Source of the DNA: Triglochin maritima
Lineage: Eukaryota > Streptophyta > Magnoliopsida > Alismatales > Juncaginaceae
Length of the DNA: 64,000 nucleotides
Direction: 5' to 3'
NCBI GenBank assembly: GCA_963682175.1
Contig: OY821792.1
Location: 30,750,652 to 30,814,651, forward strand
The notes under the pieces were generated by a model. The model made no database searches and was not told the origin of the DNA. It saw only the letters and a list, made by a program, of their open reading frames with translations. Below, piece by piece: positions 1-21,842 of the stretch (positions are counted from its first letter, which is position 1; each line of letters begins with the position of its first letter). A program made the translations under genes and the position numbers.

Positions 1-292
1 TCGTCCGTGGTGCCTCCCGGAGAGCAGATCGACCACCAGATAGGACGTGTGGCGATCTGATAAAATTTTCATTTTATCTATATTTATTTGTACCGTAGGT
101 TTTGTTAATGTACGCTAATGTTAATGTTATGTGCAGTGGATGGGTAAGATGATACGGGCTGTAGACCCAATCTTGCAGATGAGGGATGAGCTGCCAGACG
201 ATGCCAGAGCTGCATGCGGAGATGTGGATGAGATCATACAGTCGTGGCATACTCAGTTAGGCATCTCCGACCATGATTCAGATGATGAGTAG
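1..292 (+). CDS. C-terminal fragment, plant-mobile-domain (MAIN-like) type protein of a MULE
   Basis: Two exons are visible. The first (1-48) is open in frame 1 and ends at a GTGGCG donor. The second (137-292) follows a TTATGTGCAG acceptor and reads 51 residues to TAG, starting WMGKM and ending in the acidic tail DHDSDDE. The preceding PPGEQIDHQIGR-like stretch, the Trp after the splice and the EIIQSWH segment resemble the C-terminal tails of plant-mobile-domain proteins (MAIN/MAIL and their transposon relatives). I recognise this by resemblance only. The gene runs off the left edge of the window. It faces the deleted MULE gene at 605-1017 and shares its short intergenic spacer, so it is probably the second gene of the same element and not a host gene. 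Function in the host is unknown; intact relatives act in transposon silencing and gene regulation. Confidence 0.4.
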
Positions 293-604
293 GCTGATAT
301 GTTGTACCGTACTCTTAGTATTTGCATTTATATTTGTTTATCTGTCGTACGCTTATTATTTGTATTTGTGTTTGTGTTTGCTAACATATCGTACGCTTAT
401 TATTTGTATTTGTGTTTGCTTATTTGTCATACGCTTATTATTTTTATTTGTGTTTGCTAACGTATCGTACTATTATATATAATGCAAATAAAGCAAACAT
501 ATCAAAACATATTACATAATAAAGCAACACTATATAATGTACAAACATATCAATACACATTACATAATTGTACAAACATATCAAAACATATTACATAATT
601 GTTG
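293..604. repeat. AT-rich spacer with degenerate tandem repeats between two convergent MULE genes
   Basis: This stretch repeats blocks such as TCGTACGCTTATTATTTGTA and, further on, ACAAACATATCAAAACATAT. A related spacer (8000-8230) lies downstream of the OTU reading frame in the other MULE copy. It holds no gene. It is probably the shared 3' region of the two convergent genes of the element. Confidence 0.5.
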
Positions 605-1017
605 TCAATATGCTATCCTATTTTGGTACTCCAGCTCCCATACAATAACACTCTCTTCCAACGGAACCTACAAAAAAAATCGAAATTAAAAAAATCAAAA
701 AAATTCCGGGCGTCTGTATTAAACGCCTACCCCATGGGGGGCGTCTGAGTTAAACGTCTTTCCCATGGGTGAGGCGTCTGAGTAGGACGCCTGACCCTAG
801 GGAAGGGCGACTACTACAGACGTCTTACTCAAGGGGAGGACGTCTACATAAGACGCATCTCTCATTGCGTAGGCGTCTGCGTTAGACGCCTCGGCCAATG
901 GGAGGACGTCCTACGCAGACGCCCTCACATTGGGGGAGGCGTCTAATGCAGACGTCCGGCCCAAAATTTACCCCGCGCCAGCCTTACCTCACCGGATGCA
1001 TCACCCTCGCCAGACAT
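605..1017 (-). pseudogene. Internally deleted MULE transposase/OTU gene (copy A)
   Basis: On the minus strand, exon 1 (1017-988) encodes MSGEGDASGE and ends in the donor GTAAGG. The intron is 668-987. Exon 2 (667-605) encodes VPLEESVIVWELEYQNRIAY and stop. Exon 1 and the first codons of exon 2 match the MULE at 9288-9125, while the rest of exon 2 matches the extreme C-terminus of the OTU-type frame at 8232-8330 (ESVVGWEDQYESRMTYW). Everything between, meaning the whole transposase and the OTU core, has been removed, leaving a 30-codon reading frame. The intron contains an array of short hairpins (709-960). The element terminus lies near 1175. The sharing of exon 1, the intron and the tail with copy C makes the family assignment firm. 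Whether the mini-gene is expressed cannot be told. Confidence 0.65.
709..960. repeat. Tandem hairpin array in MULE first intron (about 8 units)
   Basis: About eight units at roughly 30-34-bp spacing, each an imperfect palindrome of the type GGCGTCT-N5-AGACGCC. The clearest unit is at about 872. Several spacers contain CCCATGGG-like palindromes. The same unit occurs one or two times in the equivalent intron of the other copies (9175-9240, 6640-6690, 7340-7450). Confidence 0.8.
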
Positions 1018-1108
1018 TTTTGTGGTGTTTTTACTGATAAATTATGAATATACAAGACCGTATGCCTAATTTATAGACACGGGACGATATGAGTATTAAA
1101 TATATTGT

Positions 1109-1175
1109 TAATGGCAATTTGGTAATTTCAAGGGACGATTTAAGTAGTTTTGGGGCGACGTTTAGTAGTTCCCAT
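1109..1175 (-). repeat. Terminal inverted-repeat type end of MULE copy A
   Basis: Read on the minus strand it starts GGGAACTACTAAACGTCG and continues through ACTACTTAAATCGTCCC. The same sequence, with substitutions, forms the ends at 6426-6490, 7640-7708 and about 9380-9441. No partner end of copy A is in the window. Confidence 0.6.
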
Positions 1176-3226
1176 AATATTCGTTCAAAAAAAGTCCGGG
1201 AAATTCAGTTCTGAAAATATATTTTGAAATAATGAATCTCAAATGTCGATCATTGCATTTCTTATTCTTTTCAACTCAGCTCGTGTTGCGTATCTTTTCG
1301 AATCCTGAAATTAATATCAAACATTCATAACGAAAGTCTGTTATCTAAAAATTTAATTTCTCATCGTATTTGTATAGCATTTTCTTGCATAGCATCCATA
1401 CAAATAACCCAAAGAAACCTTTGAGTTCATAACCTTCCAAGTTGTTTGCTCTTAGAATATGTAACTGACTTCCCATTTTCACACGGGTATTAGGAGTAAA
1501 GTATTAGGCTACTAAGCAATGAGGATTAGAAAAAGATAAATTGGAAGGAAGAGAAATGAAAGCCGTTTCCATCTTATTGGAAATATTGCTTTAATTATAT
1601 ATTTATATGACTTCGATATCATGCTTTCTTAAAAGAAACCTTTTTGCATATTATTTTTTTCTTGAATATTTTTGTGCATACAGAGGATTTTGTTTTTTTG
1701 CTTCTATTCATTTTTCTTTTTACCAAATTTAACCGAAATTTGAATCTTTAAAATCACTGCAGTCTTTCCAGATTTTTTTTCAGGTTTTTAAAAACACTGC
1801 AATATTTTTGTCATTCCATTTTCTAATACTAACATCTCCTAAGTCAAGAATCTTGAGTGGTCGATCCACTAATGTGACATGTCAATACATACCATCACTG
1901 AGTCAAATAGGCATATACTCTTTTGTGAAATAGTTTTCTACGATACTTAAGCCATCCTAAACACACAATTTGTTTTGACTGAACACAATCTTTAATCTTA
2001 ACGATTCCAAAATCAAACCCAACAAGCAATTCAAGTCAACAATATTAACATGATTTCAAGTTAATAAAATCCTAGTCCAAACTTATTGGTAGAATTAAGA
2101 ATACAGAGCTCAGGTAGATTAGGTAGGCTAGTGGGTTTGTAAAGCCCAAAGTGGAAAATATATGTGCATGCATATCATAAATAAATAAATAAAAGAATGA
2201 TAAAAAATAAAAGGCAAAAAGATGGGGTTTGAAGGATAATATAAGAAAAACTTGCTTTTATGGCAATAATGGTGGCACAATTGCTTCTTGTGGGATTGAG
2301 TGGTGTCCTCCCACCTTGCTACTGAAAAGCTCAGTGCTTTGGTGGCTTTCTTGGTTGGTTGATTCCTTAAAAAGTTGGAGTTTTATTGGCAACATTTGCT
2401 TTCCACCTTAGAAAAGAATGCCACTTGTTGTTCTAACGTCATTCAATTGCTTACACTTAATGGAGAACCCTGTTGGTCCAAATATTTTGGTAACCGACTA
2501 TTTACTTGTTATTTGACTTCGGATTGTGTTGTGGTTCATAGCTCAAAACCTTTTACTTAATAAATCACCCGTTTTTAAAAAACACACACTAAGAATTAGA
2601 ATTATACTGATATATAGTCGTTAATGCTCACTATTTGGCTTATGATAGATACTAACTTACCGATTCTTTAGTAAATGTAGGTGGTGTACTTTTCGCAGTA
2701 CTATTTAGACATTGTCCGTCCTTAAATTTTGTCAAGAGTTATCAAACATTTTAACCTGGTACTTAATTATGTTTCCAACTGAAAATTCATTTTACATCGA
2801 TATTCAGATGTCACGAGACATTACATGGTGTAGTGATATTTTGAATTGTTTATAAGGTATCAATGTGATTGGTTCTTTGTTAAATCGTGTGAATGGTCGT
2901 GGAACTTGAAATGGTTACAGAGCTCCATTGACATGGGAATCACCAAAATTTCAGCAACTTTCTGTTCTGTAAAGTAAAGGCTACTACTTGACACAAAAAA
3001 GGCATTCCCATGGCCATGAGGTCGGAAGTTTGAAGAAGTATTGGTCTCTAAACTAAATAGAGATAAAGGATATGACAATTAGGTTAATTTTGAGAAAAAT
3101 ATGGGATGTTACAACATGTCTTATAAAAAAACAATTTTAATGTAACAAAAATTCTAAGGAAAAACACATATGGCCCTTAGCTTCTAAAACAAAAGCAACC
3201 TCAAAAATATCAAAGACCAATTGCTA
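1176..3226. other. AT-rich intergenic DNA, nothing recognised
   Basis: No reading frame with coding character, no RNA gene and no clear repeat structure was seen. Short open frames here have no recognisable product. Confidence 0.5.
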
Positions 3227-3439
3227 TCATAAAGAAGAAATATAAACGGGACGTTTGGGAACCCTGGCGTCGATGGGTGGCTTTTGCCGAACAATGTCTG
3301 CGTCACTGGCTGAAGCCGCTTTACGGCTGGGCATCTGAAATTTGTATGGGATTTCAGAAGCTGATGAAGGGGGTGAATCCTTGCATCTACCCGCCATCCA
3401 AATGCTATAAGTTACAACCACCAAAAGCAGAATTAACAG
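3227..3439 (-). CDS. Possible exon of a small secreted peptide precursor (unrecognised)
   Basis: After a possible acceptor (TTGTAG) the minus strand reads LLILLLVVVTYSIWMAGRCK, a hydrophobic run like a signal-peptide core, followed by a basic, Ser/Pro-rich tail ending VPKRPVYISSL and TGA: 70 codons without interruption. No ATG precedes the hydrophobic run in frame; a stop lies just upstream, so an upstream exon would be needed, and I could not find a donor with matching phase. It lies about 240 bp downstream of the stop codon of the neighbouring plastid-protein gene on the same strand and could simply be chance in its 3' region. I do not recognise the C-terminal motif as any known plant peptide hormone. 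Confidence 0.2.
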   Translation of the reverse strand: MLILLLVVVTYSIWMAGRCKDSPPSSASEIPYKFQMPSRKAASASDADIVRQKPPIDARVPKRPVYISSL

Positions 3440-3678
3440 CTACAACTTCTCAGCGCATCAAACAAGCAGTCACTTGAAAAGTTTCCTAAAAATTCTTTGT
3501 AGATTTGGTTATACTTCTAACTTCAGCGGCTTGTCGCTCAGCTTACGTGTATACATTCATGACTGAAAAATGTAGCACCCAAGATAAATCACTTAAGGAG
3601 TGGAGGATATGGAATTCCCACACCATAATCTTCTTCACCATTCATGACTAGTATTCACAATGAGTACATTTTTTGTAT

Positions 3679-6231
3679 TCACATAAACTGATCTTGCAGT
3701 AACTTTTGCATCTCTTCCAATCTTTGAATGACCTTCGGATTCATGAGATCCCTAGCTTCCTTGATAAGGGTACCTTCTCTGCTAAAATGGTATGCATCCA
3801 CCACTGCTCTTATCCAAGTCAAAAGTTTCTCAGGAGTCCTGTAAAAACCAAAAAGAGAGGGAGAATCAAAATCCGAAGATGAATACAAGATACGACTGCA
3901 AGTCTGCAAATAAAACTTACGTGTATAAGGCATCCACATCCTGTCCCTGTATTTCATCCCCTGGGGTGAATGCATCCCTTAGAGAAGCTACTCGCTCCTC
4001 TGGATCTTCAATTGTGAGAAGATACTTAAGTATCCTGATCTCCTTTGGCATAAGCCGCTGGAGATTTCCTCTTGCAGTCTTATACAGATGATACATAATG
4101 TCCTTCGCCTACATTTAGTTGTCTTATAGATTAACAATTTTGAACACAAAATAACTAATATGATAACAGAAATGAAAATCTAACACATGGTTTGACAAAT
4201 TTAGAATCAAAAGTCAAATATGTGGAACATCTCACCTCATCTTTTACCATGTTTGACTCTTTTGCTGCCGACCAAGCTTTAGTAAGCATCAACATCAAAG
4301 TGGAATCAAGTTGTTTTTTCTCAGCTAAATTATCAATCTTTTTACATGCAACATCAATATTCGGGGAGTTGACAATATCCTGAAACTTTAACTGTGCTGC
4401 ATTCACTGCTTCAATACTTTCAGATGCAGTATCATATGCTTGAACAGCAGCCAAACATGTATTTCCAAGACTCGCCAATTCTGATTAAAAATGATACAAT
4501 GAGTTACTACAGGTCAATCATGACTGTGAAATCTCATTATGTCACATCAATTAAAATCACAAAAAAATAAATTAAATGACAGACATTGATTCCAAGCAAA
4601 TACTGAACATTTGAATTTCAAAGTGAAATATTATGAAAAAGAGAGTTGAAGTTACAAAAACAAAGACATAATTCCTTCATTGCAATTTACCATTTTGTTT
4701 AGCAGGATTTTCATAGTATGATTCTGCAATAGTGTGTAGATGCTCGAAGAATTCTCTAGTGAAATCTGTGCGTCGTTTTGCAACAATTTCAGTGATTTCA
4801 GAGGGAGCCGTCTTTACCACTTGTAGGAGTTCATCATGTCTTTGAACGTCATCATCAATCTAGTAAAAATAATAATATGTATATAAGACTACAAGTTTAT
4901 ACCTAGACCCAAAGATCCCCAAAAATGGTCCTCAATAGCAACACAAGCCTCCACAAAATATGGTCTCAAGAATTAACTGAAATACAAAGTAAATCATCCT
5001 TCAAGACCAATTAAAACAAAAGAAAATAATATTGCAGCACTAATGGTGAGTAGGTAAAAAGAAGGCTATTTGGAATGCACCTCTTTTAGTTTTCTTCCAA
5101 GCCTAAGTAGGTTATGCTCCATTCCAGGATCAGACTCGCAATCAGCTCTTTCTTGGCATCGTTTGTAGAAATAAGGGCGAATATTATTCCATTCCTTGCT
5201 AAAAGCCAACAATCTTCTCCAATCGGTTGTCCTTGGCTTGTCAACCATGAAGACTTCGATTAGCTTGTCGCAAATTCTGACCATCTTTTTTCGGCCGTCT
5301 AGACTAGTAACAACTTCCTCATTTTCAATTGCCTCTTCACCTTCATGAGTTCTACATTCAATTTCCACTTCGTCCAGACCAATATGTTCTTGTAATTCGT
5401 TTTTTTTAGTAAAATAACTTCGTACAACTGTTCTATAACCACTGATAGAAGGGGACTTTACTTGAAGCCTAGAGGGTTGCAAGAATAGACAACCTGGGAT
5501 CCAAACTCACACATTAGAAACTTTGCCAAAGAATAGACAACTCAAAAGCAACACGATTCAGCATGCTGATGATTCCAGCCCCTTTTGAAAGATGATATCT
5601 TCAAAAAAAGTAACACATCAACATTATAACAAGAAACTCCAGGTTCAATAGTACAAAAAACATCGGAATCAAATTATGACAAATTATACACAAACATCCC
5701 ATGCATTACAATTTTTTTGTGAGTTGTGACAATATTTCTACCACTTGGAAGTATAGAAAACATTAAATTTTATGAAAAGCACTTTTAAGATAAAACAGTT
5801 TTTTAAATGGAATTAACCGAACAATGAAAACATCACTAAGACATAAACAAGGGATCAGACTATTACATTAACATGAACTACAACCTATACGAAAGTATAG
5901 TACCAGAACGACACCGTAAAATTCCAATCTCCCAATACTTACTCACACGTCTCTAGACTAATCCTCATATGGAATTACTGCTCAAATATCAGAATTCTCT
6001 TCACTTAACAAAACTACAAACTCAACATTCAGCTTTAAAGCAGAAAACAGCTAAATAACCTAACTTTAACATAAAGATCCAATCTTTCCACCGAATCCCA
6101 TCTCCCCCAACACTAGGGCTCCAAATGGGACCAATTTGGGCGTTTTTACCTCTGGTTTGCGGGTGGAGATGGGAAGGAGGGACGACGCGGGGTTTACAGA
6201 GAGCGCCGCAAGCGCAGGAGGAGGAGGACAT
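3679..6231 (-). CDS. Conserved plastid protein, At4g37920 family (function unknown)
   Basis: Six exons on the minus strand: 6231-6150, 5493-5081, 4859-4691, 4480-4236, 4108-3921 and 3838-3679. All introns are GT-AG, the phases match and the sum is 1257 bp (418 residues plus stop), close to the Arabidopsis protein of about 427. Exon 1 encodes a Ser-rich, weakly basic leader (MSSSSCACGALCKPR), consistent with a chloroplast transit peptide. The mature part is soluble and mainly helical, with conserved stretches I recognise from this family: DKLIEVFMVDKPRTTDWRRL near residue 85, PYFYKRCQERAD, SLGNTCLAAVQAYDTASESI in exon 4 and a C-terminus LEEMQKLLQDQFM. No catalytic motif is evident and the family has no established biochemical role. 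The start is the first ATG of the open frame before the transit peptide. Confidence 0.88.
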
Positions 6232-6425
6232 CGCCGTCGTCGGAGAAGTGGAGATTTGGGGAGGGAAAGAGGGTTTGAAGGTCGAAGACGCTATCGATAG
6301 GGTTTTGGTTTTTAGTTTTTAACCACACAATTAGTTCTCAAATCTTGTCTACCTTTCACCGTTTAACCTGTCGGCTTGTAGACCAAAAAGTCTGGTCAAT
6401 TGTTTTGAAAAAAATAACTTTTCTT

Positions 6426-7708
6426 GCGGGTACTAGTGTTTTTCGTCCGAAAATTACTTAAATCGTCTCAACAATTACATTTTTTCTCTTAACAATTCAT
6501 TTAATACACATTTCGTCATGTCTCTTAAAATAAGGTTTGTACCTACGTTTTCTTCATTTTCTCAGTACAAACACCACGAAAATGTCTGACGAAACGTCTG
6601 GATTCGGTGAAGTAAGTCCAGCAAAAAAAAATCGAGTCGGACGTCTCGATATCACGCCCCCATGGGGAGGCGTTTTAGCCAGACGTCCCGTCCTAAAAAA
6701 AATAAAAACTTAAAATTATACGGTGTGTTATCTCAAATTATTTGATATTCCTTTACAAGTTTTCGGTGGTAACGGGTCAGATTATAATGATTTTTTTTTG
6801 CAAGTGATGAAGATTTAAAAAAATTCAAGATCCAACAATTTCAAGATCCAAATTCCCCCGATTGTAAAACTTCTCAACTTACAAATACCACATCGACGGG
6901 TCGTTCGGGGGTGGCAAAGGGTCAGCACCCCCTGAAAAAAATTGGATTTTGAAATTATTGGATCTGGAATTTTTTAAATTTTCATCACTTGCAAAAAATC
7001 GTGGTAAGGTGAGATGTCGGACGATCGACCGTTTGCTTCTCGGTCTACCGAACATGTTCCATGCGGATGACCGAGTTTCCATCTGTCCATCGGTCCACCG
7101 CGATCGTAAAGACAGTAAGATTTTGATCTTCCTGGAATCATTGGGTCAGTTTACCGACCTCTACCCGATTATCTGAATATTTATCCTCAGTAGCATCGAC
7201 ATTTCTCTGGAAATCTCTATTCGGTGTACCGAAGGGGTATCGGTCATCCGAATATAGTAATTATTAACTTAATAATTAATTAATTTAGTAATTATCTAAA
7301 TTTATAATCAATTATCTTTTTAATAAAAAAATATAAAAAATAGCGGGCGCCCGACGGAGCCGCCCCACCCATGGGAGGGGCGTCTGGCTAAGACGCCCCC
7401 TCATGGGGGAGGCATCTTAGCCAGGCGTCGCCCCCATGGGAGGGGCGGATCCGGCGAACGCCCGTTATTGTTTATTATTTTTTAATAAAAAAGATGTTTG
7501 ATATTTTACTAGATTCGAGAACATCGGGGCGTCCGTTGACACATTACTGAGCTCCAAAATATTTTTATTGTTATGAGAGGAAGATGAAGAGAGGTGTGTG
7601 ATAAGAGGATGAAATGTCGCGTTATAGGAGTAGAAATGAGAGAATGACAAAATGGTAATCTGTACGGGCGATTTAAGTAGTTTTCCGACAATGAATAACA
7701 GTTCAGTT
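6426..7708. mobile_element. Palindromic head-to-head MULE 5'-end element (copy B)
   Basis: Both ends carry the MULE terminus in opposite orientation (6426-6490 and 7640-7708; shared core ACTTAAATCG). Moving inward, each arm carries the family's first exon with its donor: left, plus strand 6582-6611 (MSDETSGFGE then GTAAGT); right, minus strand from ATG 7544, degenerate. Each arm then has the GC-rich hairpin intron (6640-6690; 7340-7450). At the centre, 6789-6853 and 6940-7000 form a long inverted repeat. The right arm has about 330 bp of extra sequence (about 7010-7335). The unit is therefore an inverted duplication of the 5' end of one MULE and not a simple deletion derivative. A coding-like stretch follows exon 2 on the left (IPLQVFGGNGSDYNDFF), comparable to VPLQDFGGDGVNYSELF in copy C. 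Confidence 0.65.
6789..7000. repeat. Central inverted repeat of copy B (arms 6789-6853 and 6940-7000)
   Basis: The left arm contains GCAAGTGATGAAGATTTAAA and GATCCAACAATTTCAAGATC. The right arm contains the reverse complements with a few substitutions. The arms are about 60 bp and the loop about 85 bp. Confidence 0.8.
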
Positions 7709-7739
7709 TCTTTTTCATACATCCAAACACTTTATTACG

Positions 7740-9441
7740 AGGGAGAAATTTTCAAAAAAAACTCAAAAGCTTAAAAATGAGTTTTTCTAGTTTTTTCGAT
7801 ATGATACATTTATGTCATTGTTGGAGATGAATATTTACGGTACTTTTATAATAGAAGAAAGATTTGAGGAGGGTAAAACTAACTTCTCGCATGAAAAGTC
7901 AAAAAACTGGGTGAGAGACAAGTTTTTGGCCATTGTCTTCGTTTTAGGGGGGCAAAAAACTAGTTTTTCGTGGAATCAGTTTGGAGGACAATGTTACTAC
8001 ATTTGTTGGTATTTGCTTATGCTTATCTGTGTACTCTTATTATTTATTTTTTACGAACATATCTTCTACTTATTTCTTTGACTAACGTATTTTTAATACT
8101 TATTTCTCACGAACATATCTTCTACTTATTTCTTTAGATATCATATTTTTAATACTTAAATTTAAAATCTGGTAAAATAACAACACGATATAAGTACAAA
8201 TACACGATATATTATACATTAGAAATTACAATCAAAATGTACTACGTAACTGATTCCAATACGTCATCCTACTTTCGTACTGATCCTCCCATCCAACAAC
8301 ACTCTCATCTCGCATTTGAAACCACAAGGTCGTTGTAGGAGGTATTGGGAAATCATCAGCTAATTCCAAACGAATAAAATGTCTGTAACTTCCTAAATGA
8401 GCAATGACCAACTCTCTGACATGCCTCGTCATGGCAGACAGACTCTCCCAAGGTAGCACAGTAAGACACGGGAACAACGAACCATCTGTTCCCATTAAGA
8501 AATGCATGACCGCACACTTGTAAAAATTAGCAATCGGGAACAAGTCGGCCCAAACCTCCATATAATGATCCTCGTCACAAGCTCCCCCGTCCCAATTAAT
8601 TCGTTGACGAGCCTATACCACATTGCCGAAATAGACACTCTCATAAATAGGATGTACATCTATCTCATTAGAAATCGCACGATGGGCGTACGATCAGTTG
8701 TCTTGACCACCATGAAAGACATCGGCAACACATCAAAATCCACAGTTGTCATCAGCTCGTACGTCATTCCACCTCTCCAGAAATGGTAAAATGATTTCTG
8801 ACAATCTAAACAACGACCCATCCATCAGGATCCCGTCGCTCGACTACTTTTACCAAAAAACGACAACTGCAACCTTTTCTTTTTGTGTTCTTCCGCAGTG
8901 CAATACTCGTACCACGAGAATTCATTTCTTGTCTGCGATCACATCTCAGGTAACAATTCATCCGGTTATCTGTTTTTGGTTTGTACGATGATATAACCAA
9001 AAAAATCTGGCTCCTATTGCAACTTATTTCACTCATTTACAAGCTTCCTCGATTGTTGTAAATATTTGTTTACTATCAAAAAGTTCACTGTAATTTACTC
9101 CATCACCACCGAAATCTTGCAACGGAACTTGAAAAAAATTAATTTAACAGAAAATTAAAAAAAACTAAAAAAAACGGGGTGACTGCGCCACACGCCTCCA
9201 CCATGGTGGAGGCGTCTAATCCAGACGCCCGAGTCGGGAAAAAATCCACCTCCGTTACCTCGCCGGATCCAGGTGCTTCGCCAGACATTTTCGTGGTGTT
9301 GGTACTAGGAATGTGAGTAAAATTGAGTCAAAAACATTGTTTAAAGACACGAGACGAAATGTGTATTAATTGATTTGTTAAGGGCAAAGAAGTAATTTTG
9401 GAACGATTTAATAGTTTTCCGGCGACGAATAGTAGCTCCCA
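7740..9441 (-). mobile_element. Deleted MULE with transposase N-terminus and OTU domain (copy C)
   Basis: The right end, near 9441 (minus strand GGGAGCTACTATTCGTCGCC), matches the other family termini. The left boundary is uncertain: I found no good inverted partner, and 7740 is only the limit set by the neighbouring element. Between them lie an eroded transposase N-terminus, an OTU-type domain and the convergent-gene spacer (8000-8230). The plant-mobile-domain gene seen at the left end of the window in copy A is absent here. Confidence 0.55.
8232..9288 (-). pseudogene. MULE transposase N-terminal domain joined to OTU-like cysteine protease domain, frameshifted
   Basis: Minus strand. Exon 1 (9288-9259, MSGEAPGSGE, donor GTAACG) is followed by a short intron with one hairpin unit and exon 2 from about 9135 (VPLQDFGGDGVNYSELFDSK...TTIEEAC), the usual opening of plant MULE transposases. 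A shifted frame (about 9000-8806) carries SYKPKTDNRMNCYLRCDR and CSCRFLVKVVERRDPDGW, resembling the zinc-binding DNA-binding region of FAR1/MULE proteins. The catalytic DDE core is missing. Next, about 8770-8561, comes an OTU signature (RADDNCGF, where DGNC is usual) with frameshifts, then a clean C-terminal frame 8561-8232 (WADLFPIANFY, HFIRLELADDFPIPP, ending WNQLRSTF). OTU domains are known in plant Mutator-like proteins. The gene is clearly broken. Confidence 0.65.
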
Positions 9442-10973
9442 TTTGTTTTGACACAAAAATTTTTTGAGACCTCCAAATGTCAAAAGGTAGTATAACAATT
9501 TGACAAAATAAGTGTTATTCTATGTGAGCAGCCATAAAGGTTTATCTTCGGAGTTATCGGATTGATGCCGATCGATGGTGCCTATTATCCTGGAATGCGT
9601 CGTAGATCGAAAGTAGTTTTGAGTTTGATGCAACTTGTAGGTTCCACCTACGTGGGATAGCATACTTGATAGATTTTGCATAGCATACGTTGGGGATCAC
9701 GCTTAAGTTTGCGCATGCATTTTCGATACCTTAGAATCAAAAAAAATTGAAGAAAAAAATACAAATAATGTTGGTGGTAGTGGAACTAATTAATCAAAAA
9801 AATGATACTTAATTGAAGAGGATGACAACATGTAAGCAACATTAGCATACAAATGTACGACTAACTAAATCAAACATGGGTTTGTAGCTCAGCAAATTAT
9901 TGGTTAATTAGCTAGATCACATCAAACCAAACCTGGTTGTGTACGTGAATGTGGTATTAGTAAATAAATAAACCTTCACATATTTTAAGTGATTAGGAAT
10001 CTCAATTACATCATCAAATATATATGATTGGTTGGTGTCGTCATTTTAGAAGCAAACTAATCATTTTCTTCTTCTCGATGTGTTCGTTTCATCCACCTTT
10101 GTGACCTAAAAGTAGGATTATTCAACATTGCATGTGTTTCTGATCAAATCTTTTCTTTTTCCCTCTTTTTGATATATACCTTTTGAAATCTTTGCTTGCG
10201 CAACTCTGCATGCCCTATCGTATCTTGAGTAAATAAATCTTTGGAGAAGTCGATCATGCATGCAAAGTAATATTATTTTTTATGTTTAATTAGTCCTTCC
10301 AAGCACTAACTTCTTGATTAAGTATCACTAATCAGTGCAATGGGCTTAGCTGATTAACTAGGTGTCATTCAACCGAAATTTGCTATGGATTATGACTTAT
10401 GAGAGCATCCTACAACAGTGGATCATTCAATGCCATAAACGGCTCTTCCAATATCTCAAAGAATAAGATCTTTACAGGTATATAGTCAAGCATAGGTGGT
10501 TATTTAATTAATTAAGACCAATTCACGTTAGATTAGAACCCATAAAAATTAAGAGAAATGCTGGTTCAATATTTCGCTGTTGACAGAGCAACTATATCTT
10601 TCATCATGAGGATGATTAATTATGTTCTATAATCAGTTGAATATCATCAGAAAATGCATGTGAAGTTTACTTAAACATCATTCATGCGTCTCCATCTTAT
10701 CAAAACACACTCCATATTCCTAGAATCTATTAGTGATATGACATAGTATATGTTGAAAATTTCAAACTTAATAACATGTTTTGAAGATACATTGGTAAAG
10801 GTTATAGGAACCCAAGTATACTTTTTTATTAGATAATAATTAATAGTAGCATTACATCCACCAGTTAGCATGCATCCAAAATTGCTATATATACGTGTTT
10901 CCAAGCTTAAAATGGTCAATATGTTCTTTGCTTTTGGTAGCATTGCAGCACATTTGCCCCTCTAAATCTTTCC
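9442..10973. other. Intergenic region and promoter of the ALD1-type gene
   Basis: No coding frame is seen. The right part is the presumed promoter of the aminotransferase gene. A TTGAC core (W-box-like) occurs near 10580; such sites are common by chance. Confidence 0.4.
10886..10893 (+). promoter_or_regulatory. TATA box of the ALD1-type gene
   Basis: TATATATA lies 88 bp upstream of the proposed ATG at 10974, a normal distance for a plant promoter with a short leader. It supports placing the first exon here, although AT-rich DNA gives such matches by chance. Confidence 0.4.

Positions 10974-21842
<10,869 letters not shown>

Noticed and set aside
6125..6322. Plus-strand frame over the first exon of the plastid-protein gene
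   Set aside because: It is the antisense shadow of exon 1 and its upstream sequence.
7509..7730. Minus-strand frames at the right arm of the palindromic MULE as a gene
   Set aside because: They overlap the element terminus and the degenerate first exon; no domain beyond that.
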